Source: an uncultured cyanobacterium
Lineage (GTDB): Bacteria; Cyanobacteriota; Cyanobacteriia; PCC-6307; Cyanobiaceae
Direction of reading: 5' to 3'
Assembly (NCBI GenBank): GCA_903934745.1
Contig: CAIZOZ010000196.1
Coordinates: forward strand, 1 to 8,739
DNA: 8,739 bases
The notes under the pieces are model-generated. The model worked only from the letters and a program-made list of their open reading frames with translations. It did no database searches and was not told the DNA's origin. Below, in pieces: positions 1-6,687 of the stretch (positions within the stretch are counted from its first letter, which is position 1; each line of letters begins with the position of its first letter). A program made the translations under genes and the position numbers.

Positions 1-847
1 GGGGGGGTGGGGGGGGGCCCGCCACCAGCACATCCCCATGGGGCCCGCAGATGATGCTGTTGCCCAGATAGGCGGCCATCGGCCGGCCGTTCACGGTTTC
101 GATGCCGCAGCGATTGGCGTAGGCGATGAAGCAGTCGTTTTCAAAGGCGTGGGCCGGCAGCAGGCTGCGGGAGACATCCGGGTAGGGGCGATCGGTGCGC
201 TCTCCGTTGCTGAGGATCGCCCAGGCATCGGCGGCGGTGGGGATCAGCACCAGCCGGGCTCCCTGCAGGCTCAGGGCGCGGGTGAGCTCGGGGAATTCGG
301 CCTCATAGCAGTTCAACAGCCCCAGCGGCAGCCCGTTCACCCTCTGCACCGTCAGGGCCGGCCCCTCTTCGGCGTGGCGATAACCAGCACTCCAGCAGCG
401 TTGTTCCTCCGGACCCCAGAGGTGGGTTTTGCGGTAGTTGCGCAGCAGCGAACCGTCGGCGCCGAACAGGGCAATGGCGTCATAGAAGCGCTCCGCTCCG
501 GCCACCCGGGCCCGCTCTGGATAGGGACAGGCGATCGCCAGACCATGGCGGCGGGCGGCGGCGGCTACCCGTTGCAGGCTGGGGCCGTCGACCGATTCCG
601 CCAGGGCCGAGGCCAGCTCCGGGGTGACGATGTAGCCACTTAGGTAGAGCTCCGGGAAGGCCAGCAATTGCACCCCGTGAGCGGCGGCGAGGCTGCAGAC
701 CTGCTCCAGCCGCTCCAGGTTTTCGGCCACGGCAGCGCTGCTGGCGGCGTTGCCGCTGCCCTGCCAGAGCGCCAGCCGCAGGCCCTCCCCGGCGGCGGGT
801 GGTCGTTGGTGCACGTAGCTGTGCACCCGAGCGCAGGTGGGATCCAT
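1..847 (-). CDS. Carbon-nitrogen hydrolase (nitrilase superfamily), 3' end cut by window edge
   Basis: The reading frame is open from an ATG at 845-847 leftward to the edge, about 282 codons with no stop, so only the C-terminus is missing. The superfamily Glu-Lys-Cys triad is visible: E66 in FPELYLSGY, K140 in NYRKTHLWG and C180 in LLNCYEAEFPE. Downstream come YANRCGIE and YLGNSIICGPHGD, typical of the last core strands. These cytosolic enzymes hydrolyse amides or nitriles through a cysteine thioester. The motif style is closest, by eye, to the 5-aminopentanamidase (DavA)/R-amidase branch; the substrate cannot be fixed from sequence. It is divergent from the glutamate decarboxylase gene with a 127-bp gap, so a shared control region is possible. 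No good Shine-Dalgarno precedes the ATG; an in-frame GTG at 905-907 is an alternative start. The final readable residues are a proline run from a G-homopolymer and may be unreliable. Family call is firm, substrate is not. Confidence 0.9.
   Translation of the reverse strand, partial: MDPTCARVHSYVHQRPPAAGEGLRLALWQGSGNAASSAAVAENLERLEQVCSLAAAHGVQLLAFPELYLSGYIVTPELASALAESVDGPSLQRVAAAARRHGLAIACPYPERARVAGAERFYDAIALFGADGSLLRNYRKTHLWGPEEQRCWSAGYRHAEEGPALTVQRVNGLPLGLLNCYEAEFPELTRALSLQGARLVLIPTAADAWAILSNGERTDRPYPDVSRSLLPAHAFENDCFIAYANRCGIETVNGRPMAAYLGNSIICGPHGDVLVAGPPPPP
531..538. repeat. HIP1 octamer GCGATCGC (in the nitrilase gene)
   Basis: This is the highly iterated palindrome typical of many cyanobacterial genomes. 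It lies inside the coding sequence of the nitrilase-family gene. Confidence 0.7.
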
Positions 848-866
848 GGCCGGGACGGCGGGCGGG

Positions 867-922
867 CTCGGCTGATTCTGGGCGGCTGGCCGCTGGGCGA
901 GTGCCACTGCAACCCAGCCGAG
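867..922. repeat. Inverted repeat between the divergent nitrilase and gad genes
   Basis: CTCGGCTG at 867-874 and CAGCCGAG at 915-922 are perfect complements 40 bp apart. A smaller GCGGC-TG-GCCGC palindrome lies between them. The position, 5' to both genes, suits a regulator site or leader structure. GC-rich DNA makes such pairs fairly easily, so its function is unproven. No convincing -10/-35 pair was found here. Confidence 0.3.
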
Positions 923-962
923 AACGGATAGAACAAGGGGATCGGATGGGGCCCGTCCCGTT

Positions 963-967
963 GGAGG
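963..967 (+). promoter_or_regulatory. Shine-Dalgarno of glutamate decarboxylase
   Basis: GGAGG lies 7 nt before the ATG at 975. It is the clearest ribosome binding site in the window and fixes the start of the glutamate decarboxylase gene. Confidence 0.75.
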
Positions 968-974
968 TTGTGGG

Positions 975-2399
975 ATGGAGTTCAACCAGGCCGCTCGCCA
1001 TCCCCTCGCCGCTGAGAGCGTGGCGGCAGGTCTGCGGGGCCAGTTACGCGCTCGTTCGATCGCAGCCCGGCTGCCGGCTGACATCCCTGAGCAGCGGCTG
1101 GCCGATCAGGGTCTGCGCGCGGATCTGGCCTATGAGCTGATTCACGGGCATCTGATGCTCGATGGCAATGCCCGCCTCAACCTGGCCACCTTCGTCGGCA
1201 CCTGGATGGAGCCGGAAGCATTGCGGTTGATGGGCGAATGCGCCGATAAGAACATCATCGATAAGGACGAATACCCCCAGACGACCGATCTGGAGCGGCG
1301 CTGCCTGTTGATGCTGGCGGACCTCTGGCATGCCCCCGATCCCAGTGATGCGGTCGGCACCTCCACCACCGGCTCCAGTGAGGCCTGCATGCTGGCCGGC
1401 CTGGTGCTCAAGTGGCACTGGCGCCAGCGCCAGCTGGGTGCTGATGCTGCCGCGGCGCCACGGCCCAATCTGGTGATGGGGGCCAATCGACAGGTCTGCT
1501 GGGACAAGTTCTGTGCCTACTTCGAGGTGGAACCCCGCTTTGTGCCGTTGGGACCGGATCGGCTGCATCTGGAGGCTGAGGCGGCGGCGGCCCATTGCGA
1601 TGCCGGCACCATCGGCGTGGTGGGGGTGGTGGGCAGCGTCGTCGATGGCAGCTATGAGCCGATCGCGGCGATTGCCACTGCCCTTGATCACCTGGAGCAG
1701 CGCAGCGGCCTGGCGATTCCCCTGCACATCGATGCGGCTTCCGGCGGCTTCGTGGCGCCGTTCAACGCGCCGGAGTGGATCTGGGACTTTCGCTTGCCGC
1801 GGGTGGTGTCGATCAATGCCAGTGGCCACAAATACGGCGGCGTGCTGCCGGGGGTGGGCTGGCTGCTCTGGCGCCAGGACGCCCTGCTGCCGAGGGAGCT
1901 GCGTTTTGACGTCAACTACCTCGGTGGCGTCACCCCGACGATCGGCATGAACTTCTCGCGGCCGGGGGCCCAGGTGGTGGCGCAGTACTTCAACTTCGTC
2001 CATCTCGGCCGCCAGGGCTACCGCGAGCGGATGGCTTTGCTGGAGGCGATCGCCTGCCATCTGGCCGATCAGCTGGCGGTGCTGCCGCCGCTACGACTGG
2101 TGAGCCATCCGCTCGGCCAGTTGCCGGTGTTCTGCCTGGAACTGGAGCCGCGGGTGCGCTTCTGGAGCGTGTTCCACCTCTCCGACAAGCTGCGGGAGCG
2201 GGGCTGGCTGGTGCCCGCCTACACCCTGCCGCCGGATCAGCAGCATCGGGCCGTGCTGCGCATCGTGGTGCGGGCTGGTTTCAGCCGTCACATGGCCGAT
2301 CAGTTGCTGGACGACATTGTGCGGGCGGTGGCCTGGTTCGAATCCCTCACGGTGGCGATGCCGGAGCCGATGACCCACTGTTCGTTTTCCCACCTCTGA
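975..2399 (+). CDS. gad: Glutamate decarboxylase (PLP-dependent)
   Basis: This 474-residue protein matches full-length bacterial GadB-type enzymes. It converts L-glutamate to GABA and CO2 in the cytosol. In cyanobacteria the enzyme feeds the GABA shunt, which bypasses the missing 2-oxoglutarate dehydrogenase step, and it can also consume protons. Visible motifs are GTSTTGSSEACMLAGL (about 128-143), QVCWDKFCAYFEVEPR (about 173-188), the PLP-ring aspartate D253 in HIDAASGGF, and the Schiff-base lysine K286 in NASGHKYGG. The C-terminus ends SFSHL, which aligns with the SFKHT tail of E. coli GadB; its histidine (H473 here) matches the one that plugs the active site at neutral pH in that enzyme. 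No calmodulin-binding extension is present. The start is set by a GGAGG 7 nt upstream. It is divergent from the nitrilase gene and convergent with crtH. Confidence 0.96.
   Translation: MEFNQAARHPLAAESVAAGLRGQLRARSIAARLPADIPEQRLADQGLRADLAYELIHGHLMLDGNARLNLATFVGTWMEPEALRLMGECADKNIIDKDEYPQTTDLERRCLLMLADLWHAPDPSDAVGTSTTGSSEACMLAGLVLKWHWRQRQLGADAAAAPRPNLVMGANRQVCWDKFCAYFEVEPRFVPLGPDRLHLEAEAAAAHCDAGTIGVVGVVGSVVDGSYEPIAAIATALDHLEQRSGLAIPLHIDAASGGFVAPFNAPEWIWDFRLPRVVSINASGHKYGGVLPGVGWLLWRQDALLPRELRFDVNYLGGVTPTIGMNFSRPGAQVVAQYFNFVHLGRQGYRERMALLEAIACHLADQLAVLPPLRLVSHPLGQLPVFCLELEPRVRFWSVFHLSDKLRERGWLVPAYTLPPDQQHRAVLRIVVRAGFSRHMADQLLDDIVRAVAWFESLTVAMPEPMTHCSFSHL
2046..2053. repeat. HIP1 octamer GCGATCGC (in gad)
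   Basis: A second exact copy of the cyanobacterial HIP1 palindrome, within the glutamate decarboxylase coding sequence. Confidence 0.7.
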
Positions 2400-2426
2400 C
2401 CCTTTACCCAACCCTGAGCGGGATCA

Positions 2427-2453
2427 AGGCTGTCAAGGTGGTGGCAACAGCCT
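2427..2453. terminator. Weak hairpin between convergent gad and crtH
   Basis: AGGCTGT at 2427-2433 pairs with ACAGCCT at 2447-2453 around a 13-nt loop. It begins 27 bp after the gad stop and its far arm touches the crtH stop codon. It could serve as a bidirectional terminator for the convergent genes, but no T-run follows on either strand, so the call is weak. Confidence 0.3.
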
Positions 2454-4030
2454 CAATCCGGCAGCGCCCAGGGGTTGAGGCCGAGATCGGCACCGATGCG
2501 ATGGGCACAGGCGAAGCCGCTGAAGGCGACGGCGTTGAGGCCCTGGCCTGGGAAGCAGGAGTCGCCGACGCCATAGAGCCCGGTGATGCCGGTGCGGTTG
2601 AAGGGCATCGGCAGCAGACCGGGCAGCCGCAACGCCGGAATCGGGCCGTAGCTGCCACCGGAGCGGCCCAGAAAGCGGCGATGGCTGCGCGGGGTGCCCA
2701 CCTCCCGATGGCTGATGGCGCCGCTGAGGCCGGGCAGGAAGGCCTCCAGGCGCTGAATCAGCCGCTGGGCATCGGCCTGCTTCTTGGCGGCATAGGCGCT
2801 GGGCGACAGGCCCTGCCAGTGCTGCATCGATGAGGGCGTGAAGCTGTGAACGATGTGGTGGCCTTCGGGCGCCAGGGAGGGATCGAGCAGGGTGGGGATC
2901 GAGACGAAGGCGGTGCCCTGCTCCGCATCCATGTCGCTCCACTCCTCCAGCAGCAGGTGGTGCACGTGGGTGCCGCTGGGGATGACGTCGGCCTTCACCC
3001 CCAGGTGCAGCGACAGGAACGACGGCGACGGCTTGTAGCGGCGGCGCCAGGTGCGCTCGGCGGCGGGCGTATGGGCCGCATCCACCAGCGGCTGGGCCAC
3101 CGCCCCCTCGCTGCCGGGCTCGCCGGCGAAGGTGTCCCAGCGGGTGGCATTGCTCACAATTCGCGTGGCCCGGATCTGCTCCCCGTCCGCCAGCTGCACC
3201 CCCACGGCACGGCCGTTCTCCAGCAGCACCTTGCTGACCCGGGCGCGGTAGCGAATGCTGCCGCCATGGCGCTCCAGGCCCCGCACCAGTTGCTCGGCGA
3301 TGACGCCAACGCCTCCCTTGGGGTAGTTGATGCCACCGGCATGGCGATCGGAGAACACCATGCCGGCATTGATCATCGGTGTCTGATCCGCCGGCATCAC
3401 CGACCAGCAGAAGCATTCCATGTCGATGAACTTGAGCAACGCCGGATCGCTGATGTGAGCGCGGGCCACAGCACCGACATTCACCGGCAGCCAGCGGGCC
3501 AGCCCGAGACAGGCCAAGGGCGCCTTGAAGAACACCTTGGCCAGATAGGCGGGATCCTCCAGCGACAGCAACGGCATCGCATCGAGGCAGCGGAACACCT
3601 GCCAGCAGGTGTCATAGAAGCGGCGAATGCCGCTGGCCTCGTGGGGGAAGCGGGCAATCAGCTCGGCCAGGAAGCGTTCGTAGTCGCGGTCAACGGCAAT
3701 CTGTAGGCCAGCGGGCAGGTGATACTCGAGCTGCACCGGATCGGCGATGGTGGTGCAGTGTTCGCCCACATCGGCCAGGGCGCGGGTGAGCAGGTTGGTG
3801 TGACCCTTCTCGCCGAAGCCGAAGATCATCGAGGCGCCCACATCAAACGTGTAGCCCTCACGCTTGAAGCTGCCGCCCGAACCACCCGGGATCAGATAGC
3901 GCTCCAGCACTAGCACCTTCGCCCCTTTGGCGGCCAGCTGGGAGGCGGTCACCAGGCCGCCGATGCCGGCACCGATCACGATCACATCCCAGCAAGGCTC
4001 CGGGCTGGCAGCGGTCAAAGCATGGAACAA
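2453..4030 (-). CDS. crtH: Carotenoid cis-trans isomerase (prolycopene isomerase)
   Basis: This 525-residue FAD-dependent protein of the phytoene desaturase/CRTISO family isomerises poly-cis lycopene to all-trans lycopene after the plant-type desaturases CrtP and CrtQ. It acts on lipid-phase carotenoids at membranes. The N-terminal Rossmann fold is plain: VIVIGAGIGGL (about 16-26) binds the FAD dinucleotide, and the acidic end of beta-2 is E43 in VLVLERYLIPGG. YTFDVGASMIFGFG follows, a hallmark of the isomerase branch, then INYPKGGVGVIAEQL in mid-protein and GLYGVGDSCFPGQGLNAVAFSG near the C-terminus, the conserved FAD-contacting end of the family. Length is normal. No ATG start is available: an in-frame TAA lies five codons before the TTG at 4028-4030, and the other early candidate is a TTG at 4016-4018. 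No clear Shine-Dalgarno is seen. It is last in the leftward gene block, 120 bp after trmFO. Confidence 0.94.
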   Translation of the reverse strand: MFHALTAASPEPCWDVIVIGAGIGGLVTASQLAAKGAKVLVLERYLIPGGSGGSFKREGYTFDVGASMIFGFGEKGHTNLLTRALADVGEHCTTIADPVQLEYHLPAGLQIAVDRDYERFLAELIARFPHEASGIRRFYDTCWQVFRCLDAMPLLSLEDPAYLAKVFFKAPLACLGLARWLPVNVGAVARAHISDPALLKFIDMECFCWSVMPADQTPMINAGMVFSDRHAGGINYPKGGVGVIAEQLVRGLERHGGSIRYRARVSKVLLENGRAVGVQLADGEQIRATRIVSNATRWDTFAGEPGSEGAVAQPLVDAAHTPAAERTWRRRYKPSPSFLSLHLGVKADVIPSGTHVHHLLLEEWSDMDAEQGTAFVSIPTLLDPSLAPEGHHIVHSFTPSSMQHWQGLSPSAYAAKKQADAQRLIQRLEAFLPGLSGAISHREVGTPRSHRRFLGRSGGSYGPIPALRLPGLLPMPFNRTGITGLYGVGDSCFPGQGLNAVAFSGFACAHRIGADLGLNPWALPD

Positions 4031-4052
4031 CGGCGCGGACTGAGCTTAGGAA

Positions 4053-4083
4053 GCCATCGGTGGCCAGTGCTCCTGCCGATGGC
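4053..4083 (-). promoter_or_regulatory. Hairpin in the trmFO-crtH intergenic region (crtH leader)
   Basis: GCCATCGG at 4053-4060 and CCGATGGC at 4076-4083 are perfect complements around a 15-nt loop, with up to three further pairs (two of them wobble) possible inside. It lies just upstream of crtH on the coding strand. No T-run follows, so it is more likely a leader structure or processing site than an intrinsic terminator. No known riboswitch signature was recognised. Confidence 0.35.
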
Positions 4084-4150
4084 GCCGCGCCCCTTCCTCC
4101 CTGGCCCGCCAGGCTTCCGGTTCAGCGGCCTGGGCCAACGCCTGGGCGTT

Positions 4151-5545
4151 TCAGGCCACCTGGAGCGCGGTGTCGGCGCAGCTGGCCAGCGTAAAGGGCT
4201 CCAGATCCTGCAGGGAGCGGTCGCGGTAGGCGCCATAGCGGCGGCGTTTGTCGCGGATGGGTTCGGCCAGTTCGGGCAACAGGCCGAAGTTGGGTGGCAT
4301 GGGCTGGAAGCGACCCTTGCCGGAACGGCTTTCACCACAGCTAGCGGTGGCGATGAAGTGGGTCAGCGCCCCGGCCATGGTGGTGGGCGGCAGGCTGATT
4401 GGCGGCTGCCCCAGGGCCAGACGGGCGGCGTTGGTGCCCGCCAGCCAGCCGCCGGCCACGGCCGCGGCGTAGCCCTCGGTGCCGGTGATCTGGCCTGCGG
4501 CCAGCAGGTGGGGGCGGCTGCGGAATTGCAGGGTGGCATCAAGCAACTGGGGGGATTCCAGGAAGGTGTTGCGATGCATCACGCCGAAGCGCACGAACTC
4601 GGCGTTCTCCAGGCCTGGAATCAGCCGCAGCACCCGTGCCTGTTCGCCCCATTTGAGATTGGTCTGGAAGCCGACCAGATTCCAGAGGCGACCGCCTTTG
4701 TCCTCCTGGCGCAGTTGCACCACGGCATAGGCGCGATTGGCGCGGCGCACGTCGCGGTCGTTGACATCACCCCAGCGGGGATCCCAGAGGCCGATCGGCT
4801 TGAGCGGTCCGTAGCGCATCGTGTCCTCACCGCGGCGGGCGAGTTCCTCAATCGGCAGGCAGCCCTCGAAGAAGCTGGCGCTGGCTTGGTCGAAGTCTTT
4901 GAGTTCGGCCTGTTCCGCCTGCAACAACGCCTCGCGGAAAGCCAGAAACTGCTCCCGGTCCATCGGGCAGTTGATGTAGTCGGCGTCGCCCTTGTCGTAG
5001 CGGCTGGCCCGGAAGGCGCGCGACAGGTCGATGCTTTCGCCGGCCACGATCGGGCTGGCGGCATCAAAGAAATGACAAGCGTCGCGGCCGGTGAACTGGC
5101 GCAGGTCCGCGGCGAGGGCCTCACTGGTGAGCGGGCCGGTGGCCAGCACTGCGATCTGACTCGCTGCCGGAAGCTGCAGCTGTTCGCACCGCTCGACCGA
5201 CACCAGCGGATGGGCCTCGAGCATCGCCGTCAGGGCGGCGCTGTACTGGCCCCGATCCACCGCCAACGCTCCGCCGGCCGGCACCGCATGGATATCCGCG
5301 GTGCGGATCACCACGGACCCCAGGCGCCGCAGCTCTTCCTGCAGCAACCCTGCCGCCCGATCGGCCGAGAGAGCGCCGAAGCTATTGCTGCACACCAGTT
5401 CGGCGAACTCAGCGCTGTGGTGGGCAGGGGAACGCCGCACCGGACGCATCTCCACCAGCCGCACCGGCAAGCCGGCAGAAGCGATCTGCCAGGCAGCTTC
5501 GGTGCCCGCCAACCCTGCACCGATCACCAGGAGCTCAGCAGTCAC
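4151..5545 (-). CDS. trmFO: Methylenetetrahydrofolate-tRNA-(uracil-54-C5)-methyltransferase TrmFO
   Basis: This 464-residue enzyme makes the T-loop ribothymidine (m5U54) of tRNAs, using 5,10-methylenetetrahydrofolate as carbon donor and reduced FAD as reductant. It is cytosolic. The FAD Rossmann motif VIGAGLAGTEAA starts at residue 7 with Gly at 9, 11 and 14. LVCSNSFGAL (50-59) carries C52, and DYINCPMDREQF carries C193; these match the two functional cysteines known in the Bacillus enzyme (C53 and C226). VLATGPLTSEAL (133-144), ILRLIP-like text near residue 310, ITGTEGYAAAVAGG and the C-terminal FQPMPPNFGLLP are family signatures. Length is normal. The start is GTG at 5543-5545, whose next codons lead straight into the first beta-strand. 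It follows psbY by 54 bp on the same strand and precedes crtH. Formerly called gid. Confidence 0.97.
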   Translation of the reverse strand: MTAELLVIGAGLAGTEAAWQIASAGLPVRLVEMRPVRRSPAHHSAEFAELVCSNSFGALSADRAAGLLQEELRRLGSVVIRTADIHAVPAGGALAVDRGQYSAALTAMLEAHPLVSVERCEQLQLPAASQIAVLATGPLTSEALAADLRQFTGRDACHFFDAASPIVAGESIDLSRAFRASRYDKGDADYINCPMDREQFLAFREALLQAEQAELKDFDQASASFFEGCLPIEELARRGEDTMRYGPLKPIGLWDPRWGDVNDRDVRRANRAYAVVQLRQEDKGGRLWNLVGFQTNLKWGEQARVLRLIPGLENAEFVRFGVMHRNTFLESPQLLDATLQFRSRPHLLAAGQITGTEGYAAAVAGGWLAGTNAARLALGQPPISLPPTTMAGALTHFIATASCGESRSGKGRFQPMPPNFGLLPELAEPIRDKRRRYGAYRDRSLQDLEPFTLASCADTALQVA

Positions 5546-5599
5546 CGTCGGTCAGCTCTGGGCAGAGGGCAGCAAGGGCAAAACAAATGCCGGGCGAAC

Positions 5600-5722
5600 T
5601 CAGGCGCGGGCGCGCTTGAGCATCAACTGCAGCTGGCCGACGGCGGCACGGCCGATGTTGAAGCCAGCCCAGCCCACAGCCAGGAGAATCGGGGCAGCGA
5701 CCAGGAGCAGCCGAAGGTCCAT
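5600..5722 (-). CDS. psbY: Photosystem II protein Y (PsbY)
   Basis: This 40-residue single-span thylakoid protein is a peripheral low-molecular-mass subunit of photosystem II near cytochrome b559. It begins MDLRLLLVAAPILLAVGWAG, with one hydrophobic helix at about residues 4-22. FNIGRAAVGQLQ and a basic tail (LKRARA) follow. The MD-x-R start, the AP within the helix, the GW-x-x-xNIG motif and the LQ-rich end are the usual cyanobacterial PsbY pattern, and the length is normal. The same frame is open for 34 more codons upstream to 5824, but that stretch overlaps the end of the carbonic-anhydrase-like gene and has no PsbY features, so the ATG at 5720-5722 is chosen. It lies 28 bp after the carbonic-anhydrase-like gene and 54 bp before trmFO. 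It is easily missed by gene callers because of its size. Confidence 0.92.
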   Translation of the reverse strand: MDLRLLLVAAPILLAVGWAGFNIGRAAVGQLQLMLKRARA

Positions 5723-5750
5723 GACGACAAGGGGCAGGAGTTTGGGGATC

Positions 5751-6269
5751 TTAGGGGAATCCCGGCTGGCTGCTTCGGCCGGCATGGGCCATCGCCAGCT
5801 GTCTGTAACGCCGGGCATGCTCACATTGCTGCTGCATGGCCTCGCTGCTCAGCTGCCGTTTCAGCTGGGCCGGTGCCCCCATCACCAGGCTGGCGGGAGG
5901 TACATCGCGGGTCACCACCGATCCAGCGGCCACCAGGGAGCCGGCGCCCACGGTGACGCCATTGAGCACGATGGCGCCGATGCCGATCAGGCAGCCGTCT
6001 TCGATCGTGGCGCCATGGATCACGGCCCGATGGCCGATCGTCACGAAGGCACCGATCGTCACGGGTTGGCCCGGATCGCCGTGCAGGATCGCGCCGTCCT
6101 GCACGTTGCTGCTCTCACCGATCTGGATCGGACAGACATCGCCGCGGGCCACAGCTGTCGGCCAGAGGCTGGAACCGGCCGCCATCTGCACATCACCGAT
6201 CAAGACGGCCGAAGCGGCCACCCAGGCATCGGCATGGACCTGGGGAGCGGGCCAGGGGGCATCGGGCAC
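5751..6269 (-). CDS. Gamma-carbonic-anhydrase family protein (left-handed beta-helix)
   Basis: The product, 172 residues from the chosen start, is a hexapeptide-repeat protein of the gamma-carbonic anhydrase/YrdA/PaaY family, which forms trimers with metal between subunits. Repeats run from about residue 15 to 120 (AVLIGDV, IQIGESSNVQDGAILHGD, CLIGIGAIVLNGVTVGAGSLVAAGSVV). The three zinc-binding histidines of the archetype are present at H63, H80 and H85 (ILHGD and TIGHRAVIHG). The conserved R-G-D (42-44) and QD (57-58) are also present. A C-terminal helix of about 30 residues follows. Metal binding is likely; carbonic anhydrase activity is not certain, since many family members lack it or act on other substrates. 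The start is uncertain: GTG at 6267-6269 fits family length, whereas the frame stays open to an ATG at 6446 through an Arg/Pro-rich stretch with no family similarity. No good ribosome binding site decides it. Confidence 0.9.
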   Translation of the reverse strand: MPDAPWPAPQVHADAWVAASAVLIGDVQMAAGSSLWPTAVARGDVCPIQIGESSNVQDGAILHGDPGQPVTIGAFVTIGHRAVIHGATIEDGCLIGIGAIVLNGVTVGAGSLVAAGSVVTRDVPPASLVMGAPAQLKRQLSSEAMQQQCEHARRYRQLAMAHAGRSSQPGFP

Positions 6270-6390
6270 GGTCGAGCGGCGATTGAAGCGATTCTCAATC
6301 GGCCCGGGCCTGAATGGGCCCCGTGCCCTGCAGATCCGGCTGGCGCCGTTGCTCTGCAGGCTGATGCACTTGCGGGAGGGGCCTGGCCGG

Positions 6391-6419
6391 GTGATACGTT
6401 CTCTGGGTGGCAGTTGCAG
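6391..6419 (-). promoter_or_regulatory. Possible promoter of the gamma-carbonic-anhydrase-like gene
   Basis: On the minus strand CTGCAA (6414-6419) and TATCAC (6391-6396) are 17 bp apart and match the sigma-70 consensus at three and four of six positions. A transcript would start near 6384, giving a leader of roughly 115 nt before the GTG start. The match is modest. The rest of the 6270-6476 gap, which must also hold the tRNA promoter, shows nothing stronger. Confidence 0.25.
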
Positions 6420-6476
6420 GTGGTCCTTCATCGGGATTGCCAACACCGGCCTAGCCCCTCGGGGGCAACATCGAAC

Positions 6477-6548
6477 GGGTCGCTAGCTCAGCGGTAGAGC
6501 ACTCGGCTTTTAACCGATTGGTCCTGAGTTCGAATCTCAGGCGACCCA
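6477..6548 (+). tRNA. trnK: tRNA-Lys (anticodon UUU)
   Basis: This is a complete 72-nt cloverleaf. The acceptor arms GGGTCGC (6477-6483) and GCGACCC (6541-6547) pair fully and A6548 is the discriminator. The D-arm is GCTC/GAGC. The anticodon stem is closed by TCGG/CCGA around the loop CTTTTAA, giving anticodon TTT. The T-arm is CTGAG/CTCAG with the TTCGAAT loop. The outermost anticodon-stem pair is a C-T mismatch. CCA is not encoded and must be added. The tyrosine recombinase gene starts 177 bp downstream on the same strand, which makes the 3' part of this tRNA the probable attachment site of an integrated element. Confidence 0.98.
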
Positions 6549-6575
6549 TTTCAGACGCAGCATGAATTCTGGTGC

Positions 6576-6600
6576 AAAAGCCAGTTGAGGCAAGGCTTTT
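6576..6600 (+). terminator. Terminator-like hairpin after tRNA-Lys
   Basis: AAAAGCC (6576-6582) pairs with GGCTTTT (6594-6600), and TTG/CAA can pair inside after a 2-nt bulge, leaving a tight loop. The A-run and T-run flanking a GC core resemble a small intrinsic terminator usable in either direction. It sits 27 nt after the tRNA. The stem is short, so it is a candidate only. Confidence 0.4.
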
Positions 6601-6666
6601 CAAGCAGCCTGGTCAGTGCGGCAGCTGTACCAGTCCGTAGCCAGATGACTCCCTGCGTAGCGGTTT

Positions 6667-6685
6667 TGAGGAACAAAGTTCCTCA
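6667..6685. repeat. Perfect inverted repeat with 8-bp arms in the integrase leader
   Basis: TGAGGAAC (6667-6674) and GTTCCTCA (6678-6685) are perfect complements around the trinucleotide AAA. The site is 40 bp before the integrase ATG. Its symmetry suits a dimeric regulator or a recombinase core or arm site; as RNA it would be a compact hairpin in the integrase leader. Confidence 0.45.
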
Positions 6686-6687
6686 CG

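Noticed and set aside
352..1001. Overlapping minus-strand short frames, suggesting a frameshifted nitrilase
   Set aside because: The true frame is continuous from 847 to the edge and contains E66, K140 and C180; the short frames are out of phase with it.
1044..2060. Long minus-strand open frame antisense to gad
   Set aside because: It is a shadow of the glutamate decarboxylase gene; low-complexity His/Arg/Gln-rich product with no motifs.
2846..3706. Plus-strand open frame antisense to crtH
   Set aside because: It is compositionally a mirror of the crtH coding sequence with no domain; crtH itself has an intact FAD-binding fold in frame.
4022..5956. Very long open frame on the plus strand antisense to trmFO and neighbours
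   Set aside because: Its translation has no recognisable domain and is Gly/Ala/Gln/His-rich, as expected from reading GC-rich codons backwards. trmFO on the other strand has full family motifs.
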